A stretch of 64,000 nucleotides of DNA from assembly GCF_016518545.1 (NCBI RefSeq), contig NZ_JACVTO010000008.1:124001-188000 (forward strand). Direction: 5' to 3'. The translations under genes were made by a program, and so were the position numbers. A model generated the notes under the pieces. The model was not told the DNA's origin. It did no database searches and saw only the letters and a program-made list of their open reading frames with translations. Shown here in pieces: positions 8,870 to 17,986 of the stretch (positions are counted from its first letter, which is position 1; each line of letters begins with the position of its first letter). This DNA is from Pseudomonas sp. S30. Lineage in GTDB: Bacteria > Pseudomonadota > Gammaproteobacteria > Pseudomonadales > Pseudomonadaceae.

Positions 8870-9538
8870 TCAGCGCGCCTTGGGCGTGGCCACGTTGTCG
8901 CGCAGATAAACCGGCTGCGCCTGGTCGGCGGCCATCGCCTCGCCCCGTGCCCAGCCATGGGCTGCCAGGCTGAGGATGTCCTGTGCATGAGGCAGGGCCT
9001 GGGGGTCGCTGCCCTGAACCTGTACGCCCAGGCGTTCGCCATAACCCCATCCGGTGCCTGCACCGAACCACGAGCCGCCCTCGGGCAAGGCCACGCGCTC
9101 GGGGGCGATCACCTGCTCGGGCAACAGCAGGCGCATTTCATCGCCTTGGGCCTGGTAACAGCCCCAATAGACTTCATCCATGCGTGCATCGATGGCCGCC
9201 GCCACCTGGCGCACACCGTGCTGACGCAACGCGCCCTGGGCCAAGGCGGCAAGATTCGATACAGGCAGCACGGGCCGGTCGAGCGCGAACGCCAGCCCCT
9301 GAACCACGCCGATGGCGATGCGCACGCCAGTGAAAGCGCCCGGCCCGCGGCCGAAAGCGATGGCATCCACCGCGCTCAGGGCCAGGCCAGCATCGGCGAG
9401 CAGCTGCTGGATCATCGGCAGCAGTTTCTGGGCGTGCTGACGCGGGATCACCTCGTAATGGCTGATCGTCTGGCCGTCGTGCAACAGGGCGACGGAGCAG
9501 GCTTCGGTGGCGGTATCGAGGGCCAGCAGGGTGGTCAT
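8870..9538 (-). CDS. tsaB: tRNA threonylcarbamoyladenosine biosynthesis protein TsaB
   Basis: TsaB (YeaZ) is the 222-aa scaffold that, with TsaD and TsaE, transfers the threonylcarbamoyl group to A37 of ANN-decoding tRNAs. It has the ASKHA-type N-terminus LLALDTATEACSVALL, the HAQKLLPMI helix and the GPGAFTGVRIAIG segment typical of TsaB. Start ATG 9538 gives the family N-terminus; an in-frame extension to 9616 would run into the adk terminator hairpin. It lies 90 bp downstream of adk in the same direction. Confidence 0.95.
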   Translation of the reverse strand: MTTLLALDTATEACSVALLHDGQTISHYEVIPRQHAQKLLPMIQQLLADAGLALSAVDAIAFGRGPGAFTGVRIAIGVVQGLAFALDRPVLPVSNLAALAQGALRQHGVRQVAAAIDARMDEVYWGCYQAQGDEMRLLLPEQVIAPERVALPEGGSWFGAGTGWGYGERLGVQVQGSDPQALPHAQDILSLAAHGWARGEAMAADQAQPVYLRDNVATPKAR

Positions 9539-9589
9539 CTGAGGTGTATCCAGGGGTCGGAATGGAAAAGGCCGGCAGTATAAACGACA

Positions 9590-9609
9590 ACGGCCCGCAA
9601 GCGGGCCGT
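9590..9609 (-). terminator. Hairpin between adk and tsaB
   Basis: ACGGCCCG pairs with CGGGCCGT around a CAAG loop. On the minus strand it is followed by TTGTCGTTTATA, a weak U-tract, so it would be a partial terminator or processing site for adk mRNA. Confidence 0.5.
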
Positions 9610-9628
9610 GGTGCACTGCAGGCGATGA

Positions 9629-10338
<710 letters not shown>

Positions 10339-10451
10339 GGACAATCGGGAAGACCGGAAATTCGGTCGAAAGGCTGCTCAAGATACACAGCGCCCGGCAG
10401 CCAGACAAGCGTTGCAAAGTGGCACGAATGTCCGCTTCGTGCGCTGTTTCA

Positions 10452-10480
10452 GGGCAGGTTGCGCCCATCGCAACCTGCCC
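10452..10480. repeat. Perfect 12-bp inverted repeat downstream of ppc
   Basis: GGGCAGGTTGCG pairs perfectly with CGCAACCTGCCC across a CCCAT loop, 57 bp past the ppc stop. The long GC-rich stem fits an mRNA 3'-end stabiliser or terminator, but no T-run follows on either strand. Confidence 0.6.
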
Positions 10481-10536
10481 CGCTCCACCTGCTCGAAGCG
10501 ATCGTGCAGTAACCTGTCGAACGGGGGCTCGATCAC

Positions 10537-13164
10537 TCAACCGGTGTTGCGCAAACCCGCCGCGATACCTGCCACGGTCACCAGCAGGGCCTGCTCCAGC
10601 GGGCTGTCCAGCGCGGCTTCGCGCACCCGAGAGCGGGCCAGCAGCTCGGCCTGCAGCTGGTGCAAGGGGTCCAGGTAGGTATTGCGCAGGCTGATGAATT
10701 CCAGCGTCTCCGGGCTGTGCGCCAGTAGCACCGGCTGGCCGGTGAGGCTCAACACGATGTCGCACGACTGCGACAATAGGTCGCGCAGATGCGCCCCCAG
10801 TGCCAGCAGTTGCGGTTGCACCAGACGTTCGTCGTAGGCCTTGGCGATCTGCGCGTCGGCCTTGGCCAGGACCATCTCCAGCATGTCGATGCGCGTGCGG
10901 AAGAACGGCCACTGGGCGCGCATCTGCGCCAGCAACTCGCCTTGGCCGCGCGCCAGGGCGTTGCCCAGCGCCGTCTCCCAGCCCAGCCAGGCAGGCAGCA
11001 TCAGGCGCGTCTGGGTCCAGCCGAAGATCCACGGAATCGCCCGCAGGCTTTCGATGCCGCCAGCACGGCGTTTGGCTGGGCGGCTGCCCAGCGGTAGACG
11101 ACCCAGTTCCTGCTCAGGCGTGGATTGGCGGAAGTATTCGACGAAGTCAGGGTTCTCGCGCACCACCGCCCGATAGGCCTGCACGCCGTCGGCGGCCAGC
11201 TGGTCCATCACCTCGCGCCAAGCGGGCTCGGGCGGTGGCGGCGGCAGCAGCGTGGCTTCCAGCACCGCCGCCAGGTACAGGTTGAGGTTCTGCTCGGCGA
11301 TGCCCGGCAGACCGAACTTGAAGCGGATCATCTCGCCCTGCTCGGTGGTACGAAACCGTCCGGCGACCGATCCTGGCGGCTGCGACAGGATGGCCGCATG
11401 GGCAGGACCGCCACCGCGCCCTACCGTGCCGCCCCGGCCATGGAACAGCAACAGCTCGACCTGATGCTCGCGGCAGATACGTACCAGGTTCTCCTGGGCG
11501 CGGTACTGCGCCCAGGCCGCCGCTGTGGTGCCGGCGTCCTTGGCCGAGTCCGAGTAGCCGATCATCACTTCCTGCGGGCCGTGCAGCCCGTCGCGGTAAC
11601 CGGGCAATCCCAGCAGACGCTGCATCACCGGCCCCGCATTGTCCAGGTCGGCCAAGGTTTCGAACAACGGCACCACGCGCATCGGCCGGGTCAGCCCAGC
11701 CTCCTTGAGCAGCAGCTGCACCGCCAGCACATCGGAGGCCGCACCGGCCATTGAGATCACGTAGGAACCCAGCGAGGCCGCTGGCGCATTGGCGATCTCG
11801 CGACAGGTCGCCAGCACCTCGGCGGTGTCGGGCTCGGGCGCGAAGGAGCGAGGCAGCAAGGGGCGCCGATTGGCCAGCTCCGTCTGCAGGAAGTCGATGC
11901 GCCGTTCCTCGTCCCAGTCGGCATAGCGGCCCAATCCCAGGTACTCGGTGATCTCCGACAGCGCCTCGCGGTGACGGGCAGCGTCCTGTCGCACGTCCAG
12001 CCGCACCAGGAACAGGCCGAACGTCACCGCACGGCGCAGGCAGTCGAGCAGCGCGCCATCGGCGATCACGCCCATGCCACAGTCGTGCAGGGACTGATGG
12101 CAGCGCTCCAGGGGCTCGATCAGATCAGCGTTGTCCGCCAGTACCTGTGAACCGGCAGGCTGCGGCTCGCTCAACGACGCCTGGGCCCAGGCGCGGGTGG
12201 CGCGCAGACGCTCGCGCAACTGCTTGAGCGCGGCACGATAGGGCTCGGCGCTGTCTCCGACCTGAGCACGCAACGCCGAGCTGGCCTGCTGCATGGACAG
12301 CTCGGCGGCCAGCGCATCGATGTCGCGCAGGAACAGGTCCGCCGCCATCCAGCGCGCCAGCAGCAGCACTTCGCGGGTGACTGGCGCGGTGACATTGGGG
12401 TTGCCGTCGCGATCGCCGCCCATCCACGACGCGAAGCGTATCGGCGCCGCGTGCAGCGGCAGACGTTCGCCCGTCGCCTCGAACAGCGCCTGGTCGACCT
12501 TGCGCAGGTGGCTGGGGATCGCCTGCCACAAGGAATGCTCGATCACAGCGAAGCCCCATTTGGCCTCGTCCACCGGTGTTGGGCGAGTGCGGCGAATTTC
12601 CTCGGTGTGCCAGGCTTCAGCGATCAACCGGCGCAGCCGCTCGCGAATCTGCTGGCGCTCGTTCGGGGTCAGGTCGCGGTGGTCCTGGGCCGTGAGCTGG
12701 GCGGCGATGGCGTCGTACTTCTGGATCAAGGTTCGCCGTGCCACCTCGGTGGGATGAGCGGTGAGCACCAGCTCGATGTCCAGCTCGGCCAATTGCCGAG
12801 CCAGGGTCGGGCCGTGGTGGCCAACCCCACGCAACCGCGCGAGCAGCTCCGGCAGCGCACGATCCTCGAACGGCGCGGGCTGGTCGGCGCCACGCCGATG
12901 GATCAACTGGTACTGCTCGGCGATGTTGGCCAGGTTGAGAAACTGGTTGAACGCACGCGCGACCGGCAGCAATTCGTCGTCGGCCAGATCGTCGAGGGTC
13001 GAACTCAACCGCTCGCCGGCCCCACGGCGATCTGCCTTGGCGCTGTGACGAATGGCCTCGATCTTCTGCAGGAATCCGTCACCGTACTGCTGGCGGATGG
13101 TTTCACCCAGCAGTTCGCCGAGCAAGTGGACATCTTCACGCAAGCGCACATCGATATCGGTCAT
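10537..13164 (-). CDS. ppc: Phosphoenolpyruvate carboxylase
   Basis: Ppc carboxylates PEP to oxaloacetate to refill the TCA cycle. The 875-aa length is normal. Signature motifs include VLTAHPTEV with catalytic His137, the glycine-rich loop [14 protein letters not shown], and the C-terminal ending LRNTG, which matches the conserved final Gly needed for activity. It appears monocistronic; the divergent region upstream is shared with the DUF4398 lipoprotein gene. Confidence 0.98.
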   Translation of the reverse strand: MTDIDVRLREDVHLLGELLGETIRQQYGDGFLQKIEAIRHSAKADRRGAGERLSSTLDDLADDELLPVARAFNQFLNLANIAEQYQLIHRRGADQPAPFEDRALPELLARLRGVGHHGPTLARQLAELDIELVLTAHPTEVARRTLIQKYDAIAAQLTAQDHRDLTPNERQQIRERLRRLIAEAWHTEEIRRTRPTPVDEAKWGFAVIEHSLWQAIPSHLRKVDQALFEATGERLPLHAAPIRFASWMGGDRDGNPNVTAPVTREVLLLARWMAADLFLRDIDALAAELSMQQASSALRAQVGDSAEPYRAALKQLRERLRATRAWAQASLSEPQPAGSQVLADNADLIEPLERCHQSLHDCGMGVIADGALLDCLRRAVTFGLFLVRLDVRQDAARHREALSEITEYLGLGRYADWDEERRIDFLQTELANRRPLLPRSFAPEPDTAEVLATCREIANAPAASLGSYVISMAGAASDVLAVQLLLKEAGLTRPMRVVPLFETLADLDNAGPVMQRLLGLPGYRDGLHGPQEVMIGYSDSAKDAGTTAAAWAQYRAQENLVRICREHQVELLLFHGRGGTVGRGGGPAHAAILSQPPGSVAGRFRTTEQGEMIRFKFGLPGIAEQNLNLYLAAVLEATLLPPPPPEPAWREVMDQLAADGVQAYRAVVRENPDFVEYFRQSTPEQELGRLPLGSRPAKRRAGGIESLRAIPWIFGWTQTRLMLPAWLGWETALGNALARGQGELLAQMRAQWPFFRTRIDMLEMVLAKADAQIAKAYDERLVQPQLLALGAHLRDLLSQSCDIVLSLTGQPVLLAHSPETLEFISLRNTYLDPLHQLQAELLARSRVREAALDSPLEQALLVTVAGIAAGLRNTG

Positions 13165-13364
13165 TAGCTTTCCTTGTCGCGTTGGCGCGCGGGAGCCCGC
13201 GCTGCTGCCCGGCTGTCACTTCAAGAGTGCCCACAGTGGCACGCCAAGACAAGTCGGTGCACACCAATGCAACTATTGAAGCGCAGCGTTGTTCTGAACA
13301 CAGACACCGTACAGGTATGGACGATTCGTCCGTTTACACGGATGGATCTGGCTGACCGAACAGT

Positions 13365-13400
13365 CAGAAAAACTTGTATTGCCTAGCTAAGTTTTTTCTG
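13365..13400. repeat. AT-rich inverted repeat
   Basis: CAGAAAAACTT (13365-13375) is mirrored by AAGTTTTTTCTG (13389-13400) with one extra T in the right arm and a 13-nt spacer. It is a conspicuous AT island and reads as a hairpin with an internal T-run on the plus strand. Confidence 0.55.
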
Positions 13401-13427
13401 AACTATTCCTCAACCGCTCCAGTCGGA
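13400..13427 (+). promoter_or_regulatory. Candidate ECF (AlgU/SigX-like) promoter
   Basis: GAACTA at 13400-13405 and TCGGA at 13423-13427 are 17 bp apart, close to the AlgU-type GAACTT-N16/17-TCTGA pattern. It is 115 nt upstream of the DUF4398 lipoprotein start. Envelope lipoproteins of this kind are plausible envelope-stress targets; the match is imperfect. Confidence 0.3.
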
Positions 13428-13542
13428 GCCAATAGCCATCACGCAAAAACCCTGCGCCCATGGTGTTTGGTGCACCGGCCCACACCAAGGTGATGTCAGG
13501 GAGCGATGGACTGTCACGGACATCGTTATCAGGAGTGTTCCA

Positions 13543-13956
13543 ATGGAGTTGACCACCATGAAGACCCGCACCGCAACCTTCCCGTCCAACTCACTGCGCG
13601 GGCTGAAACTGGCCGCACTGGCCCTGGGCAGCAGCCTGGTTCTGGCTGGCTGTGCCGGCAACCCGCCGACCGAGCAGTACGCCGTGACCCAGTCCGCTGT
13701 GAATTCCGCGGTCAGCGCCGGCGGTACCGAGTTCGCGGCAGTCGAGATGAAAGCTGCGCAGGACAAGTTCAAGCAGGCGGAAATCGCCATGCATGACAAG
13801 AAATACGAGCAAGCCAAGATCCTGGCCGAACAGGCCGAGTGGGATGCACGTGTCGCCGAGCGCAAGGCGCAGGCAGCCAAGGCCCAGAAAGCCGTCCAGG
13901 ATGCTCGCCAGGGCGTCAAGGATGTCCGTGAGGAAGGTCTGCGCAGCGTCCAGTAA
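13543..13956 (+). CDS. DUF4398-type outer-membrane lipoprotein
   Basis: The protein has 137 aa with a lipoprotein signal (hydrophobic LKLAALALGSSLVLAGC, lipobox LAGC) followed by a soluble, strongly helical Ala/Lys/Gln/Glu-rich domain of the DUF4398 type (about residues 50-130). AGGAG at 7-nt spacing supports the ATG at 13543, though a second ATG 15 nt later gives MKTRTATF and is possible. It lies 42 bp before the OmpA-type gene and its helical domain resembles the N-terminal part of that protein, so the pair probably act together at the outer membrane. Confidence 0.85.
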   Translation: MELTTMKTRTATFPSNSLRGLKLAALALGSSLVLAGCAGNPPTEQYAVTQSAVNSAVSAGGTEFAAVEMKAAQDKFKQAEIAMHDKKYEQAKILAEQAEWDARVAERKAQAAKAQKAVQDARQGVKDVREEGLRSVQ

Positions 13957-13998
13957 GACCTGCCTAGCCTGCCTACTGCCTTCGTTATCGATCAAAGG

Positions 13999-14790
13999 AT
14001 GAACACCATGCGCAACTATGTAATGATCCCTGCCCTCCTGGCCCTGAGCGTCGGTCTGGCCGCGTGCTCCCATGACCCGAACGCCAACCTGGAGTCGGCC
14101 CGCTCCAACTTCTCTTCGCTGCAGAGCGATCCGCAGGCCAGCAAAGTCGCCGCCCTTGAGACCAAGGACGCCCAGGACTGGCTGAACAAGGCCGACAAGG
14201 CCTACATGGACCGTGACGACGAGAAGAAGGTCGACCAACTGGCCTACCTGACCAACCAGCGCGTCGAAGTGGCCAAACAGACCATCGCCCTGCGCACCGC
14301 TGAAGCCGACCTGAAAAACGCTGCTGCCCAGCGCGCCCAGGCCAAGCTGGACGCCCGCGACGCTCAGATCAAGGCGCTGCAGGACAAGCTGAACGCCAAG
14401 CAGACCGACCGTGGCACCCTGGTGACCTTCGGTGACGTGCTGTTCGACTTCAACAAGGCTGAGCTTAAGAGCAGCGCCTTGCCGAACATCACCACCCTGG
14501 CGACTTTCCTCCAGGAAAACCCGGAGCGTAAGGTGATCGTCGAAGGCTACACCGACAGCGTCGGCTCGCAGAGCTACAACCAGAGCCTGTCGGAGCGTCG
14601 CGCCAACAGCGTGCGCATGGCACTGGTACGCGCCGGCATCGAGCCTTCGCGCATCGTCGCCCAGGGTTATGGCAAGGAGTATCCGGTTGCGGACAACTCC
14701 AGCAACTCCGGCCGTGCACAGAACCGTCGTGTGGAAGTCACCATTTCCAACGACAACCAGCCTGTCGCACCGCGCTCGACCATTCGCTGA
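13999..14790 (+). CDS. OmpA-family lipoprotein with N-terminal DUF4398 region
   Basis: The 263-aa protein has a lipobox (VGLAAC, Cys about 23), a helical DUF4398-like region (about residues 30-130) and a C-terminal OmpA peptidoglycan-binding domain (about 140-255). The OmpA signature is visible: VLFDFNKAELKSSALPNI, VEGYTDSVGSQSYNQSLSERRANSV and the closing RAQNRRVEVTI. It would anchor the outer membrane to peptidoglycan. A strong intrinsic terminator follows the stop, closing a two-gene operon. Confidence 0.93.
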   Translation: MNTMRNYVMIPALLALSVGLAACSHDPNANLESARSNFSSLQSDPQASKVAALETKDAQDWLNKADKAYMDRDDEKKVDQLAYLTNQRVEVAKQTIALRTAEADLKNAAAQRAQAKLDARDAQIKALQDKLNAKQTDRGTLVTFGDVLFDFNKAELKSSALPNITTLATFLQENPERKVIVEGYTDSVGSQSYNQSLSERRANSVRMALVRAGIEPSRIVAQGYGKEYPVADNSSNSGRAQNRRVEVTISNDNQPVAPRSTIR

Positions 14791-14815
14791 TAGCGTCTGC
14801 TCGATGACCTGAAAG

Positions 14816-14839
14816 AACCCGCCCGATGGCGGGTTTTTT
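14816..14839 (+). terminator. Rho-independent terminator after the ompA-like gene
   Basis: CCCGCC-CGAT-GGCGGG is followed directly by six T. On the opposite strand the hairpin is followed by TTCTTTC, so it may also serve the convergent 14852-15178 gene. Confidence 0.92.
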
Positions 14840-14851
14840 CATGCCTGCGAT

Positions 14852-15178
14852 TCACTGGGCCTGCTGCGGCGTGCCCTGACCCATGCAACGAATCGCCCGC
14901 TTGCGGTTGTCCACCAGCACGCCGGTGAGCCCCTTCTGCTGGGTATCGAACAGCACCAGCACGCCATCGACGCACTGGGCCAACTGCGGCGAGGGCTCCA
15001 GTGACACCCTGTAGTCCTCGCCAGGCACCGTCTTGAGCATGGTGTAGTCCTGCAACAGCAGGGCGTCCTCAGGCTTGGCGAAGTGCAGGTAACCGTAGTA
15101 CCACAAGGCCCCCACGGTGACGATGATGGTCCCTACGCCGGTCAGGATCAGTGGAATGGCGTTGCGTTCGTCACTCAT
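14852..15178 (-). CDS. Small single-pass membrane protein, unknown function
   Basis: The 108-aa protein has one N-terminal membrane helix (about residues 8-30, IPLILTGVGTIIVTVGALWYYGYL) and a soluble C-terminal domain with two cysteines (QCVDG and RCMGQG), probably periplasmic. I do not recognise a family. Its ATG overlaps the stop of the alpha/beta-hydrolase gene by 4 nt (ATGA), so the two are translationally coupled. Confidence 0.78.
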   Translation of the reverse strand: MSDERNAIPLILTGVGTIIVTVGALWYYGYLHFAKPEDALLLQDYTMLKTVPGEDYRVSLEPSPQLAQCVDGVLVLFDTQQKGLTGVLVDNRKRAIRCMGQGTPQQAQ

Positions 15179-16098
15179 CGCGGGGCGTTCTCGTCAGGGT
15201 AGTTCGGCACTTCCGCCAGTCGGCGCAAGCCGTTGAAGTGGCTGGGGTCGTCGAGAAAACGCAGCATCACCTGGCGCCATGTCGGATCGGCGAAGGTCTG
15301 CACGTGATCGCCCCGGGTAAGCTGCAACACCCGCGGCGGCGGTGCCTGCTGGTACAGGCGGATGCCGTTGGCCATGGGCACCAGGTTGTCGTCGATGCTG
15401 TGGAAGAACAGCTTCGGCGGCCCTTGCAACCGATCGATGGAGTTGATCGGGCTGTCATGGTCGGGCACCAGCCACGACAGCGGTACTTGCAGCGGCCAGG
15501 TCATCCACGAGGTGCTCAGGGCATAGCGTCCGACATCGCGGTAGCTGGCCGGCACGCCATCGAACACCAGCGCCTGGAAGCGCCGGCGTTGCTCGGGATG
15601 CTCAGCCAGGTAATGGATGGCCATGGCGCCGCCCAGGCTCTGGCCGAGCAGCACCAGCGGCTTGCCCTGCACGGGCGGGGCCTTGTCCAGCCAGTCCAGC
15701 GCCGCCTGGATGTCACCATAGACTTGCGGCAGGCTCGGCGATCCTTCGGACAGCCCGTAGCCACGATAGTCGAGCATCAGCACCTGATAGCCCTGCTCAG
15801 GCAGCCAGTAGCTGCCACCCAGGTGCCAGGCCAGATTGCCGCCATTGCCGTGCAGGTGCAGCACCGTTCCCTTGATCGGCACGCCCTGCTTGGCCGGCAA
15901 CCACCAGGCATGCAGTCGAGTACCGTCCGCCGCCACCAGAGTGAGGTCGCGGTACTGCAGATGCGCCCGCTCGGGGGTCAGCGGCTGCCCGGGCTCGGGA
16001 TAGAACAGCAGGCTGCTGCAGCCGGCCAGGCACACCAGGCCAGCGCCCAGCAGCAGTGACCGCAGGTGCTTAGAGAATGTTGGCGTAGTCGGCTTCAA
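15175..16098 (-). CDS. Alpha/beta-hydrolase lipoprotein
   Basis: The protein of about 307 aa has a lipoprotein-like signal (LLLGAGLVCLAGC) followed by an alpha/beta-hydrolase domain. Visible are the oxyanion-hole HGNGGN, the nucleophile elbow GQSLGG, an Asp-bearing SIDDNLVPM loop and the late catalytic His in RGDHVQTF. This is the BEM46/YfhR-like class (serine aminopeptidase S33-like), so an envelope esterase or thioesterase role is likely. The start is a TTG at 16098 inside the 3' end of the QEGLA gene, with only a weak ribosome site, so the exact start is uncertain. It overlaps its upstream neighbour by 29 nt and its downstream one by 4 nt. Confidence 0.85.
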   Translation of the reverse strand: MKPTTPTFSKHLRSLLLGAGLVCLAGCSSLLFYPEPGQPLTPERAHLQYRDLTLVAADGTRLHAWWLPAKQGVPIKGTVLHLHGNGGNLAWHLGGSYWLPEQGYQVLMLDYRGYGLSEGSPSLPQVYGDIQAALDWLDKAPPVQGKPLVLLGQSLGGAMAIHYLAEHPEQRRRFQALVFDGVPASYRDVGRYALSTSWMTWPLQVPLSWLVPDHDSPINSIDRLQGPPKLFFHSIDDNLVPMANGIRLYQQAPPPRVLQLTRGDHVQTFADPTWRQVMLRFLDDPSHFNGLRRLAEVPNYPDENAPR

Positions 16099-17347
16099 TG
16101 CGATCGAGGCTCAGGTGATTGAGGAAGTTGGAAAAGCACATCCAGGCCGACAAGGCATTGAGGTCGCGGAACTGCTCCGGCAGGTACTTCGGCGGCGCCA
16201 CCAGGCCTTCCTCGACCAACTGGCGCAAGGTGCGCATGTCCTCCAGCGTGGTCTTGCCACAGAACAGCAGCGGGATCTGCTCCAGCTTGCCCTTTCTCAC
16301 GGCCAACTGAATGTAGTTGTAAACCATGATGAAGCCCTTGAGGTAGGACAGGTCCTTGGTGAAAGGCAGGCCATTGGGCACCGAGCCGCGGAACACGCGG
16401 CTGGCGTTGCCATAGCTGTCCGCCATGTCGAAGCCCTGCTCGCGGAAGAACGCGTAGACCTGCATGAAGTCGGCGCCCTGCTCCACCATATGGATGGCGC
16501 GGGTGCGGTTGGTCAGCTTGCGCAGGCGACTAGGGTAGGAGGCGAAGGCGATCACCTCCATGAGGATGGCCAGCCCTTCCTGGGTCACGGTCGAGGACGG
16601 CGGACCCTTGGCGAGGAAGGTGCAGATCGGCTGGTTTTGGCCGTTGAGGGTGGTGCCCACGTGCACCAACCCTTCATGCACCTCCAGCGCCCGCACGTCA
16701 CGGCTGTTGAACAGGGCATCGGCACGTACCTTGATGTAGTCGGCGCCGGCGGCCGCATCGGCGACGATGCCGTCGGACTCGAACACGCGAATGGTCTCTT
16801 CGGCCTCGCCGAACACCTTGTTCAGGCGCCGCTGGAGAATCTCCACCGCCTCCTTGGCCGTCAGGTTCTTCGGCTCATCCTTGAGGTCGCCACGCCCGTC
16901 GATGTTGTTGAGGTAGTCCGACAGCATCAGCCCCAGGTCGGCCAGGGTCGGGTCACCGGCGTGAAAGGCATCGGAAGCGGCGCCGTACAGTTCCTGGGAA
17001 ATCAGGCCGAAGTCTTCGGTACCCCGCGCTTCGAGCATGCGCACCACCATGCGGTACTCCTTGCACATGCGCCGCATGATCTGCCCGACCGGGTTGAATT
17101 GGCCGAGCTGGCGGGTGATGTCGCGCTCGATGCCCTGGAATTCGGCCTTGACCGCGCTGGAGTCGAACGCCAGCGGGCGATTCTGATAATAGGCCCGGTC
17201 CACCGCCGGTGGCTCCGTGCCCTTGGCCTTGAGAAAGCCCTGACGGATGCCGTCGTCCCATTTCACCGCATCGAGCACGCGGATCGGCGTCTGCGCTGCC
17301 ACGATACGATCGGACAAGGCGCGGATGGTCTGCTGGTATTCGTCCAC
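16070..17347 (-). CDS. QEGLA-motif protein, MATCAP/DUF1704 family, putative zinc peptidase
   Basis: This 425-aa protein is usually labelled flavohemoglobin expression-modulating QEGLA motif protein. It belongs to DUF1704 (PF08014), the family of the human tubulin carboxypeptidase MATCAP. I see HEGLVH at residues 224-229 (an HExxxH zinc motif) and QEGLA at 256-260, whose Glu257 is placed to act as a third ligand; this predicts a metallopeptidase. The start is GTG 17347 with AGGAG upstream. No signal peptide, so it is cytoplasmic. It overlaps the hydrolase gene downstream and lies 61 bp after a lipoprotein gene. Confidence 0.9.
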   Translation of the reverse strand: MDEYQQTIRALSDRIVAAQTPIRVLDAVKWDDGIRQGFLKAKGTEPPAVDRAYYQNRPLAFDSSAVKAEFQGIERDITRQLGQFNPVGQIMRRMCKEYRMVVRMLEARGTEDFGLISQELYGAASDAFHAGDPTLADLGLMLSDYLNNIDGRGDLKDEPKNLTAKEAVEILQRRLNKVFGEAEETIRVFESDGIVADAAAGADYIKVRADALFNSRDVRALEVHEGLVHVGTTLNGQNQPICTFLAKGPPSSTVTQEGLAILMEVIAFASYPSRLRKLTNRTRAIHMVEQGADFMQVYAFFREQGFDMADSYGNASRVFRGSVPNGLPFTKDLSYLKGFIMVYNYIQLAVRKGKLEQIPLLFCGKTTLEDMRTLRQLVEEGLVAPPKYLPEQFRDLNALSAWMCFSNFLNHLSLDRIEADYANIL

Positions 17348-17408
17348 CGGTCACTCCTGATGCTTGCAGGAATCGGTCAGCCCCTAGAAGGCTGGCGAGT
17401 CGATTGGA

Positions 17409-17957
17409 TCACTTGCCCGTGCGCTGGAAGCGCGCAGCCTCGACGAACAGGTCGGAATTGGCCGGATCGTCCAGATACGCCAGGACGCGCTCGGCAGGGC
17501 TGTCGATCAGCACGCCGGCGCCGTTGTCTTCAGGCACCTGGACGGCATGCCCACTGAGCTCCTGCTTGGCCACGGCCTGCTGGACCTGCTCGATGTCCAG
17601 GGTGTAGACCACCAACTGCTGGCCGTCGATCAATTCGAAACCACCGATCAGGTAATGCCCCCCCAACTGCTTGGGCACGCCTGCCGACAGGTACCAGCGA
17701 TTGCCGTGGCGCGAGACCGTGAAATCGTAGGCGCGCGCCGCCTGGCCCTGGGTTCGGGCCAGCGCCTTGTAGCCGCCCTGCGCCGTGCGGCTGATGGTCA
17801 GTTGCAGCGGTTGGCCCCAGGCATCCTTGCTGCTCCACTGCCCGAGCAGGGCCTTGGGCGCCGGCTGATGCACCGCCAAGGGACGGTCGAAGGTCACCAG
17901 ACAGCCGCTCAGCAACAGGAACGACAGGGTCAGCAGCAGCACACGCCAGGGTTTCAT
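17409..17957 (-). CDS. Lipoprotein of unknown function
   Basis: The 182-aa protein has a lipoprotein signal with lipobox LLSGC (Cys19) and a soluble domain that looks beta-rich (LLGQWSSKDAWGQPLQLTIS, then YDFTVSRHGNRWYLSAG). I recognise no family. It sits 29 bp downstream of the TetR stop and 61 bp upstream of the QEGLA gene, all in the same direction, so these may be one transcript. Confidence 0.8.
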   Translation of the reverse strand: MKPWRVLLLTLSFLLLSGCLVTFDRPLAVHQPAPKALLGQWSSKDAWGQPLQLTISRTAQGGYKALARTQGQAARAYDFTVSRHGNRWYLSAGVPKQLGGHYLIGGFELIDGQQLVVYTLDIEQVQQAVAKQELSGHAVQVPEDNGAGVLIDSPAERVLAYLDDPANSDLFVEAARFQRTGK

Positions 17958-17986
17958 CGGGTTCTCCTCGAGGACATCGGCTAGCC

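Larger units (their letters stand above)
13165..13542. other. Intergenic divergent region, ppc / DUF4398 lipoprotein
   Basis: This is 378 bp without a gene. It contains an AT-rich inverted repeat at 13365-13400 and, overlapping its end, a possible AlgU/SigX-type promoter for the plus-strand lipoprotein genes. No open frame here has a convincing ribosome site. The ppc promoter is presumably in the left half but I cannot place it. Confidence 0.6.
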
